This document shows, in pieces, positions 31,903 through 38,652 of a stretch of 38,652 nucleotides of DNA; within the stretch, counting starts at the first letter, position 1, and every line of letters begins with the position of its first letter. Both the position numbers and the translations under genes were made by a program. This DNA is from an uncultured Bacteroidales bacterium. Lineage in GTDB: Bacteria > Bacteroidota > Bacteroidia > Bacteroidales > Bacteroidaceae. The notes beneath the pieces were generated by a model that saw nothing but the letters and a program-made list of their open reading frames with translations, ran no database searches and was not told where the DNA came from. The stretch covers positions 2,225-40,876 of the forward strand of contig CACWFY010000025.1 of the NCBI GenBank assembly GCA_902760345.1. Reading direction: 5' to 3'.

Positions 31903-34735
31903 TTAGAAGCCACCAGGACCACCACCAGGTCCGCCCATACCACCTGGAGGAGTCGGGAAACCACCGCCTCCCCAGTTATCGCGTCCAGGCCCGCCTTCCC
32001 ATTCACCCCGTCCTCGACCACCACGACGTCCTCCACCGCGTCCTGAACCCTGTCCGAAGAAGTTCAGGCGGTAGCTGACGTGCAGCATGGCGTAGCTGGT
32101 GATGGCGTTGACCTCCTGGTCGCGCCAGCCGTTGGCGTTGACCATGCGTGAGAAGGTGGTCTGTTCGTGCAGAATGTCGTACCATTGCAGCATGACGGTG
32201 AGCACCTTTCCGCGAAGAAAGCTGTGCGACAGCTGTGCGTTCCATATCAGTTCGTTGGTGTTCAGCGTCTCGTCGCTATAGCCGCGCTTGCTGAATACGT
32301 GGAAGTCGGTGCTGAGATTAGAGCCCCAGGGGAAGGTGATCTTTGTGTTTCCGCCGTATGAGAAGTTCCACGTCGTCAGGTTGTTAGAAGCCTGCAGGCG
32401 GTTCTCAGTACGGGCATAGGTGGTGCGCTCGTTCAGTGAGAAGCTGAACCACGAGTTGCGGAAGCTGAGCGACACCTCTGGCGAGAGGTTATAGGTATGG
32501 GTGACGTTACGGTCGGGTTCAGCCGTGCGGTTCAGATTAACATAGCCTATGCGATGGTCGTAGCGTCCGTTGATGGAGCCGCTGATGTCCCATCGGTTCA
32601 GCGTGTCGAGTCCGATGTTGAAGCCTACGCCGAGGCTGGCATTCCAGTTGCCGTTGATGTTCTCTGGTCGCGTGATGCGTCCACCCGTCTTCTCGTTATA
32701 GGTGACGATATTGCCGATGGAGTTGCTGGTGGTCTGCCACGAGCCATTGGCGTTGAAGCTCCAGTGGCGCTGGGCCTTGGGCACCTGGAATCCGTTGCTG
32801 TCGGTGACGAACTTCGTCTGGCGCATCATCTGGAAGTTGGCGCGCAGGTTGGTGGTGAACGACGGCTTCAGGCCTGGATTACCTATCGTGATGTTCAGCG
32901 GATTAGTGTCGTCGTAGATGTCGAGCAGCTGAGTGATGTTGGGCTGTTGCGTCTGTCCGCGGAAGTTCACCTGCAGGTTGGTCTGCTGGTTGAAGCGTAC
33001 ACGCAGGTCGAGCGTCGGCGATACGTTGGTGACGGTACGCACCGTGTCGATGGGGCGTCCCAGATACTGCTGGATGTAGTGCGCCTTCTCGGGGTGGAAG
33101 GATACGCCGACGTTCAGGTTCACCTTGTTGCGGATGTAGCGCAGCTGCAGGTCGGCATTGTGGCCGTACTCCGTGCGTTCGGAATAGCGGCTGAGGCTGG
33201 GGCTGAGATACGTCTCGTAGGGGTTCTCCAGGAATCCGAAGAGGGCTGTCCACTCGCGATATTCGTTCAGTACGTTGGCAAAGGCTTCGTCCGTGTATTT
33301 GGGGAAGTCGTAGGTAGAAGGGTCGTTCTTCTGGTAGTCGTAGCGATAGCGGTAGTTCAGTTGCAGGAAGAGTCCCTGCTGGCCGAAACTTCTTCCACCA
33401 CGATTACGGCCACCACCACCGCCTCTGCCACCAAATGGTCCACGCATTTCAGGCATGCCTGGCACGCCGCTGGCTTCTGTTTCCCTGCTGGTCTTGAAGA
33501 GTAGCAGCGGTTCGGTATAGGTGACGCCCAACGAATAGCTCAGCTGCTTGTTGGCCGAACTGGTATAGCGGTTGGTCTGGTAGGTGGAGTCGTTGCCTTG
33601 CTTGTCCTTCTGCTGATACAGGTGGACGGCCGAGAGGCTGGCATTCTGGCTGCTGCCGTCGCGCCAGCTGAACTGCGAGCTGATGGCAATGTTGCGCCCT
33701 TTTGAGCCCAGTCGGCGGAATATCTGCAGTTGTGCGTTTACATTCGCGTTGTCGTTGTAGCCCAGTCCTTTGTTCTGTCGGCTGTTGACGGCCAGCTCCT
33801 TTTCGCGCATCGTCTGCAGGCCCTCGCTGCTCAGTGGGTCGGTGACGTAGCCGTAGGGGTCGGCATTGAAGGCTGCCGAGGTCGAGAAGTTACGGCTGTC
33901 ACTGGTCTGATAGCTCACATCAGGACGGAACGACAGCGTGGTCACGGAGTCGATGTTCCATTGCAGGTTCATGTTGCCTGTCCAGTTGTTGTTGCGCGAA
34001 TAGTTTTGGCTGATGCTGTTTGAGAAAGCTCCACCGCGGGTGTTGACGAAACTCTCCGACGCCGTCTTGTTCCAGTTGTCGGTATCGCCGTGGTTCCAGG
34101 TGACGCGTCCGCTCCATTTCAGGTTCTTGCCGTTCTCGTAGCTGGCATCCAGTGCTGCTGTCTTCGTTTCGCGCTGACCCTGACCGTTGCCGCGTCCGCG
34201 ACCTCCACGCCCTGAGAAGTTACGGTCGTTCACGTTGTTGGCATTGCCCATAAACGTATAGCGCATAGTACCGAAGGGTTTCATGGCCGTCAGTCGGATA
34301 CCGTAGCGGCCGTCCGTACCTATGCCGACATCCGGATTGGCCTGTATGCCCTTGCGGGCACTGCGCTTGGTGACGAACTCCAAGACAAAGTCGTCGTTGC
34401 CGTCGTCCAAGCCTGTCATACGCGACAGATCGCTCTTCTCGTCGTAGGCCTTCACCTGGTCGACGACGTATGACGGCAGGTTTTTCATCACGGCGTCGTT
34501 GTTGCCCGTCATGAAGTCGCGGCCGTCCATCTTGAACTTCTTCACCTCCTTGCCGTTGATGCTGACTTTGCCGTCCTCCCTGACGGGTCGTGATACGATA
34601 TAGTTGCGAGGTGGCTTTCACCAGTGCCTCGTCATTGTCAGCGTCGACAATGCGGGCAGACAGCGTAGTGCTTTGGGCGCTCATTTGCATGACGCCATAC
34701 CAGCACAGCAGAAGGGTCGTTAGGCGGTAGTTCAA
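31903..34735 (-). pseudogene. Outer-membrane beta-barrel family protein with N-terminal deletion and frameshift
   Basis: A TonB-dependent-receptor-like outer-membrane protein. The last 880 residues are an intact barrel frame opening VSINGKEVKKFKMDGRDFMTGNND, the usual plug-region motif of this family. Upstream, in another frame, lies a signal peptide and the start of a carboxypeptidase-regulatory-like domain (TTLSARIVDADNDEALVKATSQL). The two frames meet at about 34600-34622. Normal members carry roughly 100 residues more between these motifs, so a deletion plus frame change is likely. The reading from 34735 starts with TTG and has a stop three codons upstream. The barrel has three Gly/Arg-rich segments (about 34160-34215, 33370-33455 and the last 50 residues), which is unusual for the family. 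Ligand unknown. The gene may be dead, translated from an internal start without export, or misassembled. Confidence 0.75.
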
Positions 34736-34823
34736 CGTTGCTTAGTTTTTGTGGGGTCTGTTTAGTGGTTAGACGCCAGAAAACGGCAACGGTTAAAAAC
34801 AGAGTGTCGTCTTTTGTGTTTCT

Positions 34824-35408
34824 TTAACAAAAGAAGGTCTCGTTGATGACCTGTTCCACCACCTTGGGGAAGTGCTCCATCTCCAGCACGTGCTCCTTCT
34901 CGGCAATGTCGTCAACGCTGTCGGTAGGCAGCAGGGGTGTACGGTATTGGGCGATAATCTCGCCAGAGTCACAGACGGGGGTGACGAAGTGGACGGTCAT
35001 GCCTGTCTCCCTTTCGCCAGCGGCCTTGACGGCCTCGTGCACGTGGTGGCCCCACATACCCTTGCCGCCATACTTCGGCAGTAGGGCAGGGTGGATGTTG
35101 ATGATGCGACGCGGGAAGGCTTCTATCAGGAAGTTGGGCACCAAGGGCAGGAAACCTGCCAACACGATAAACTGGATGTCGTACTGCTGGAGCAGTGGCA
35201 TCATCACCTCAGGGTCGTTAAGCTCGGGTTTGGGAGCCACAGCCGTTGGTATGCCCAGATTGGTGGCACGTACCAGACCATAGGCGTCGGCCTTGTTGCT
35301 GACTACCAAAGCACAGTTGACGCGCTCGCTGTCTGCGAAATACTTGATGAGATTCTCACAGTTTGTGCCGCTTCCCGACACAAAGATGGCTATATTGATT
35401 CTGTTCAT
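34824..35408 (-). CDS. purN: Phosphoribosylglycinamide formyltransferase
   Basis: A 194-residue enzyme of purine synthesis that transfers a formyl group from 10-formyltetrahydrofolate to GAR. The phosphate-binding start INIAIFVSGSGTNCENLIKYF, the catalytic His region IINIHPALLPKYGGKGMWG (HPALLP) and the Asp region HFVTPVCDSGEIIAQ are all present. It overlaps mutY by four bases (ATGA), so the two are co-translated on the minus strand. Slightly shorter than the E. coli protein, as usual in this phylum. Confidence 0.95.
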   Translation of the reverse strand: MNRINIAIFVSGSGTNCENLIKYFADSERVNCALVVSNKADAYGLVRATNLGIPTAVAPKPELNDPEVMMPLLQQYDIQFIVLAGFLPLVPNFLIEAFPRRIINIHPALLPKYGGKGMWGHHVHEAVKAAGERETGMTVHFVTPVCDSGEIIAQYRTPLLPTDSVDDIAEKEHVLEMEHFPKVVEQVINETFFC

Positions 35409-36394
35409 AATTCATTTAATAATAGTTCGATAAGACGGGGCACGGCATACTGGTCGATGTCTGACTCCTTGATCCAGAAGTAGTCGTCGGGCAGTGTAGG
35501 CCGCTCGTTGGTCTCCCACAGCCAGAAGTCGGCATAGAGCACACGGTGGGTCAGCACGTGCTTGACGTTTTTCTTTATCTCCAACATTCCTCTCACCTCT
35601 AACCTCTCACCACTCACCTCTAAAAGCAATGGTTCATACAGTCCCTGCCAGATGTCGCCAGCCGGACGACGATGGATGGCCGTATAGCCGTTACATCTTA
35701 TATAGATATAGGTCAGATGGCGTTCGCTGATCTTCAGCTTTTTCTCTTTGACGGGCAATGCCGATACACTGTCCTCACGTAGCGCCACACACGACTCTGC
35801 CAACGGGCATTGCTGACATTGGGGGGCGGACGGCGTACACTGGATGGCGCCAAAGTCCATCATGGCCTGATTGAAGGCGGAGGCCTCTTGGGGCGGCAAC
35901 AACGATTGTGCCAACTGCGTGAACTCCTTCTTTCCCTCCGTGCTGTTGATGGGCGTCTTGATGCCGTAGTGGCGCGCCAACACACGATAGACGTTGCCGT
36001 CGACGACAGCCGCCGGCAGGTCGAAGGCAATGCTGCCAATAGCGGCAGCAGTATAGTCGCCAACACCCTTCAGGGCCTTGATGCCCTCGATGGTGGTGGG
36101 AAATCCGCCCAGCGCCACCACCTGTCGGGCGGCGGTATGCAGGTTGCGGGCCCTACTGTAGTAACCCAGCCCCTGCCACTCGCGCAATACCTCGTCCTCT
36201 GTAGCATTGGCCAGCGCCTCGACGGTAGGCCAGCGTCGCATAAAACGCTCCCAATAGGGACGCCCCTGGTCTATACGTGTCTGTTGCAGGATGATTTCCG
36301 ACAACCAGATGGCATACGGGTCACGCGTCTCGCGCCAAGGTAGCGCCCGACCGTTCTCGCCAAACCATTGCAATATCGTTGTCGTAAAACTCAT
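35405..36394 (-). CDS. mutY: A/G-specific adenine DNA glycosylase
   Basis: A 329-residue base-excision-repair enzyme that removes adenine opposite 8-oxoguanine. Motifs: WFGENGRALPWRETRDPYAIWLSEIILQQTRID (catalytic Glu), the helix-hairpin-helix LKGVGDYTAAAIGSIAF with the catalytic Asp in AAVVDGNVYRVLARHYG, and a [4Fe-4S] cluster in CTPSAPQCQQCPLAESC (C-x6-C-x2-C-x5-C). A NUDIX-like C-terminal domain checks for 8-oxoguanine. Around residues 258-270 an in-frame copy of the dispersed repeat encodes LEVSGERLEVRG, in the region joining to the C-terminal domain. The start at 36394 sits just behind a perfect promoter, leaving almost no leader. Confidence 0.95.
   Translation of the reverse strand: MSFTTTILQWFGENGRALPWRETRDPYAIWLSEIILQQTRIDQGRPYWERFMRRWPTVEALANATEDEVLREWQGLGYYSRARNLHTAARQVVALGGFPTTIEGIKALKGVGDYTAAAIGSIAFDLPAAVVDGNVYRVLARHYGIKTPINSTEGKKEFTQLAQSLLPPQEASAFNQAMMDFGAIQCTPSAPQCQQCPLAESCVALREDSVSALPVKEKKLKISERHLTYIYIRCNGYTAIHRRPAGDIWQGLYEPLLLEVSGERLEVRGMLEIKKNVKHVLTHRVLYADFWLWETNERPTLPDDYFWIKESDIDQYAVPRLIELLLNEL
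35589..35621. repeat. Dispersed GAGGTTAG repeat inside mutY
   Basis: CCTCTCACCTCTAACCTCTCACCACTCACC-type units, one arm of the repeat family. Read on the minus strand it encodes about LEVSGERLEVRG in frame without a stop. Confidence 0.75.
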
Positions 36395-36402
36395 TGTGCG
36401 TG

Positions 36403-36433
36403 CAAAGGTACGAATAAGCGCGAACAATACAAA
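36403..36433 (-). promoter_or_regulatory. Promoter of mutY-purN
   Basis: On the minus strand TTTG (36433-36430), 19 bases, TACCTTTG (36410-36403): both boxes match the Bacteroidota consensus. Expected initiation at about 36396-36398 leaves a leader of only 2-4 bases before the ATG at 36394. Confidence 0.75.
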
Positions 36434-36503
36434 ATAAAACTTGTTTTAATTGTCTTTATCTCACTCAAATGTTAATCTTCTATAACAAACAGAAGGCGCG
36501 TTT

Positions 36504-36511
36504 TACTTTTG
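36504..36511 (+). promoter_or_regulatory. -7 promoter element of the esterase gene
   Basis: TACTTTTG matches TAnnTTTG and would give a leader of about 50 bases. No clear -33 box is visible. Confidence 0.5.
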
Positions 36512-36569
36512 CAGACAAACGGCATCAAAGCAACAGAACATATTATCAACACATGAATCAAAATATCTT

Positions 36570-37823
36570 ATGAAAAAAATCTTCCTTTCATTGATGGCGC
36601 TCTCATGTCTGACAGCGTCAGCACAGTTCGGTGCTCCCAGAGAGAACCCGAAAGTTCCTTCAGTAACTGCTAACGTCACAGAAGACTTCAAGCCTGCAAC
36701 GAGCAATCAGGACAACAAGCAGTACCCGATGGTGAACTCACAGCGTATGGTGCGTGCACAGATCAAGGCTCCTGATGCCAAGTTCGTCGGATTGGACATC
36801 GCCGGCAAAATCTACGAGATGACCAAGGACGAGAACGGTGTGTGGACAGGTACCTCTGAGCCTCAGGACGAGGGGTTCCACTACTATCAGCTGAACATCG
36901 ACGGCGCCTCGGTGCCCGATCCGAACAGCCTCTACTACTATGGCGCCAGCCGTTGGGGTAGCGGTATCGAGATTCCTTCTGCCGACCAGGACTTCTGGCA
37001 GGTGAAGAACGTGCCGCAGGGCTCTATGAGCGAGGTGTTCTACTGGTCGACCTACACGGAGAAGATGCGTCGCTGTCACGTCTATCTGCCTGCAGAGTAT
37101 TTCACCAATCCCACCAAGAAGTTCCCTGTGCTCTACTTGCAGCATGGTATGGGCGAGAACGAGTACGGATGGGCCGAGCAGGGACATACCGCTCAGATTC
37201 TGGATAATCTGATTGCCGAGGGTAAGGCTGTTCCTTGCATCATCGTGATGGATAATGGCCTGAACGCACGTCGTCCTGGTGAGCAGGGTGGCTTCGGCGG
37301 TCCTCGTCCGCAGGGTCCCCGTCCGCAGGGCGCTCCTGGGCAGGGTGGTCCTGGCCAGCGTCCTCAGGGTGGTCGTCCCGGTGGCTTTGGCCGTGGTGGC
37401 TTCGGTGGTTTCTCTGAAGGTTTCAAGAATGTGCTCTTCAACGATATCATCCCGATGGTCGAGAGCCGCTATCGCGTCATTGCCGACCCTCAGCACCGCG
37501 CCTACGCCGGCCTGTCGATGGGTGGTATGCAGGCTCGCGAGATTACGCTGAACAATCCTGACAAGTTCGCTTATGTCGGCTCGTTCAGCAGCGGTGCCTG
37601 GAATGTCGACCAGGTGAAGGCTTCCGAAGGTTTCGCCAAGAACGTCAAAGTGCTCTTCATGAGTGGTGGCGGCAAGGAGAACATGGGTTGCGTCGAGGCT
37701 GCCAAGAACATCAAGGAACAACTCGGCATGAATGCCGTCGGTTACGAGTCGCCCGGCACAGCCCACGAGTGGCACACCTGGCGTCGCAGCCTCTACCAGT
37801 TTGCCCAACTGATTTTCAAATAA
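36570..37823 (+). CDS. Secreted CE1-type esterase with a Gly-rich insertion
   Basis: A 417-residue alpha/beta hydrolase with a signal peptide (MKKIFLSLMALSCLTASA). The N-terminal Ig-like/CBM48-type domain (about 50-150: MVRAQIKAPDAKFVGLDIAGKIYEMTKDENGVW) is followed by an esterase-D-type catalytic domain. The oxyanion strand is in FPVLYLQHGMGENEYGW, the nucleophile in YAGLSMGGMQARE (about residue 315), and a His near the end in GTAHEWHTWRR. Residues about 235-285 form an insertion rich in Gly, Pro, Gln and Arg with repeated GPRPQG- and GGFG-like units, placed between the catalytic strands. Such enzymes typically release acetyl or feruloyl groups from plant polysaccharides; the substrate here is unknown. 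Ends in a strong terminator. Confidence 0.92.
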   Translation: MKKIFLSLMALSCLTASAQFGAPRENPKVPSVTANVTEDFKPATSNQDNKQYPMVNSQRMVRAQIKAPDAKFVGLDIAGKIYEMTKDENGVWTGTSEPQDEGFHYYQLNIDGASVPDPNSLYYYGASRWGSGIEIPSADQDFWQVKNVPQGSMSEVFYWSTYTEKMRRCHVYLPAEYFTNPTKKFPVLYLQHGMGENEYGWAEQGHTAQILDNLIAEGKAVPCIIVMDNGLNARRPGEQGGFGGPRPQGPRPQGAPGQGGPGQRPQGGRPGGFGRGGFGGFSEGFKNVLFNDIIPMVESRYRVIADPQHRAYAGLSMGGMQAREITLNNPDKFAYVGSFSSGAWNVDQVKASEGFAKNVKVLFMSGGGKENMGCVEAAKNIKEQLGMNAVGYESPGTAHEWHTWRRSLYQFAQLIFK

Positions 37824-37840
37824 TGAGCGAACAATAATAT

Positions 37841-37881
37841 AATCCCATCATCATCACGTCTGTCGATGATGATGGGATTTT
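37841..37881 (+). terminator. Intrinsic terminator behind the esterase gene
   Basis: A perfect 15-bp stem (AATCCCATCATCATC at 37841-37855 with GATGATGATGGGATT at 37865-37879), a 9-base loop, and a short T run. It lies 17 bases after the stop codon. Confidence 0.85.
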
Positions 37882-38020
37882 CAATATCCTATGGTATTAC
37901 CATGTGATATAATAACCAGTCCCTTTGATTCAGAGTAAGACAAAGTAACGGGTTAAAGACATAATTAACAGTAAGCAAAATTGAAGATAAAAACAAATTT
38001 TCTACTTAACAACACGATAG
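37882..38020. other. AT-rich spacer with no recognised feature
   Basis: About 140 bases between the esterase terminator and the fic remnant. It has stops in all frames and no clear promoter or repeat. It may be the eroded 5' end of the former fic locus. Confidence 0.5.
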
Positions 38021-38360
38021 CTGAAAGCCAATCTCTCCCGTTTTCGTCCCCTCACGCCAGCTGAGACCGAGGCTTTGCGACAGGAGTTTATCGTTGAGCA
38101 CACCTACAACAGCAATGCCTTCGAGGGCAATACATCCATTTATCGACGGTAATGGCCGTACGGGCCGTCTGCTGATGAACCTCCAGCTCATCAAGGCCGG
38201 CTATCCTCCCATCAATGTGAAGTTTGCTGACCGACGCCGTTATTATGAAGCCTTCGACGATTATGCCCGTACAGGCTCTCCAACTGCGATGACCGCACTG
38301 ATAGCCGAATACCTTGAGCAGCGTTTGCAGTCGATGACAGAGATATTGAATCAGATATAA
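38021..38360 (+). pseudogene. Remnant of a Fic-domain protein gene
   Basis: In one frame 38021 onward encodes RPLTPAETEALRQEFIVEHTYNSNAFEGNT, the typical entry of bacterial Fic proteins. The +1 frame from about 38130 encodes the Fic core HPFIDGNGRTGR and its continuation LLMNLQLIKAGYPPINVKFADRRRYYEAFDDYARTG to a normal end. The piece between FEGN and HPF, roughly 90 residues in relatives, is missing, and the reading frame changes at the join. The true N terminus is also absent; a stop lies directly upstream. Fic proteins modify targets with AMP and often accompany restriction or toxin loci. This copy cannot make a working enzyme. Confidence 0.8.
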
Positions 38361-38361
38361 A

Positions 38362-38481
38362 AAAAGAAAACAAGAAAAACTGGGCGAAATAAAACCAGAA
38401 CAATTCATCCATGATCCGTTTGTTTTGGAGTTCCTCAATCTAAAGGATTATCCTGCTTTGCGTGAAAGTGCCATACTATAA
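38362..38481 (+). pseudogene. Fragment of a DUF1016/YhcG-type nuclease gene
   Basis: A short open stretch directly after the fic stop encodes KLGEIKPEQFIHDPFVLEFL and continues NLKDYPALRES before a stop. The D-P-F-V-L-E-F-L pattern is the entry of the DUF1016 (YhcG, PDDEXK-like) C-terminal domain. Only about 30 residues remain, with no start codon or the catalytic part. Confidence 0.65.
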
Positions 38482-38521
38482 CCTCGATATGATTATCAGC
38501 GTTGGCTATCGCGTCCATTAA
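38465..38521 (+). pseudogene. Fragment of a RhuM-like gene
   Basis: Overlapping the previous fragment in another frame, 19 codons encode VPYYNLDMIISVGYRVH and stop. YNLD-x-IISVGYRV is the signature of RhuM-type proteins, commonly carried within type I restriction loci. The abrupt junction with the DUF1016 fragment indicates deletion fusion. Confidence 0.65.
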
Positions 38522-38576
38522 ATAGATAAAACGGGTTGTATAGTACTACTGCAAGAGAAGTGCTGAAATCCTGCAT

Positions 38577-38652
38577 TTCCTACACTTGGCGCTGACAGTC
38601 AGCAGGTTATGCTGTATTTTCCTACACTGCGCAGTGTAGGAATTCCTACACT
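38577..38652. repeat. TTCCTACACT repeat with 24-bp perfect palindrome
   Basis: TTCCTACACT occurs at 38577-38586, 38619-38628 and 38643-38652. The middle copy is part of a perfect 24-bp palindrome (TTCCTACACTGC at 38619-38630 followed by its reverse complement to 38642). The third copy begins immediately after and is cut by the window edge, so the palindrome probably repeats in tandem. A separate 13-base palindrome, GCTGACAGTCAGC, lies at 38591-38603. This may be a mobile palindromic element or IS end; no transposase is seen. Confidence 0.75.

Noticed and set aside
32497-33504. 335-codon plus-strand ORF opposite the barrel gene
   Set aside because: It is antisense to a recognisable barrel frame, and its Val/Asp/Ala-rich composition is what the complement of that frame gives.
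36738-37808. 356-codon minus-strand ORF opposite the esterase gene
   Set aside because: Antisense to a well-supported esterase with signal peptide and catalytic motifs; no promoter or family motif.
37861-37880. GATGATGATG tract as a microsatellite
   Set aside because: It is one arm of the esterase terminator hairpin, matched exactly by the upstream arm.
38577-38652. CRISPR array
   Set aside because: The decamer copies are irregularly spaced (42 and 24 bases), palindromic and too short for repeats and spacers.

Overview
The window looks like a chromosomal segment of a Prevotella-type Bacteroidales (phylum Bacteroidota). The basis is the recurring TAnnTTTG -7 promoter element upstream of many genes, and a gene repertoire typical of that group: a C10/SpeB-type peptidase, paired ExbD proteins, DUF4492 ahead of cydAB, a LruC-domain lipoprotein, a PorE-like OmpA lipoprotein, a SemiSWEET and a CE1-type esterase. 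I saw no tRNA, rRNA, CRISPR array or intact transposase.

Layout. 1-452 is a divergent intergenic region. It holds the 5' end of a secreted protein (minus strand), a short tandem repeat, and a strong candidate for an unassigned structured RNA with its own promoter and terminator-like 3' end. 453-5479: a large secreted C10 cysteine peptidase, a 44-residue MKK...LLAGS peptide directly behind it, then exbB - a 40-residue membrane protein - exbD - exbD. 5555-7622: an Lrp/AsnC regulator and a frameshifted secreted endonuclease/exonuclease/phosphatase protein. 7649-10178 (minus): an rRNA methyltransferase, thyA and folA. 10271-12801: a plus-strand operon of DUF2807 lipoprotein, DUF6249-like membrane protein, PspC protein, ECF sigma factor and a small membrane protein that may be its anti-sigma factor. 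12773-16766 (minus): a PorE-like OmpA/TPR/PD40 lipoprotein and a LruC lipoprotein.

16882-23386 (minus): DUF4492, cydA and cydB (cytochrome bd oxidase), topB and a secreted carboxylesterase. A perfect 15-bp hairpin sits on the topB start codon. 23514-29290: a plus-strand envelope export operon (anchored coiled-coil protein, TolC, HlyD, two ABC-2 permeases) with no ATPase. 29398-31496 (minus): an exported flavodoxin-like protein and guanine deaminase. 31627: a SemiSWEET. 31903-36394 (minus): a damaged outer-membrane barrel gene, purN and mutY. 36570-37823: a secreted esterase with a Gly-rich insertion. 38021-38652 is a gene graveyard: remnants of fic, a DUF1016/YhcG-type nuclease and rhuM, then a palindromic TTCCTACACT repeat that runs off the window.

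Common threads. Many genes act at the envelope: secreted enzymes, proton-motive-force-driven transport, efflux and T9SS-like parts. A purine-rich dispersed repeat built on GAGGTRAG/GAGGTTAG appears at five sites, three of them in frame inside rsmF-like and mutY genes, where it encodes peptides such as RLEVRG. Three large genes or remnants are broken in ways consistent with recent decay, although assembly error cannot be excluded for the two frameshifts.
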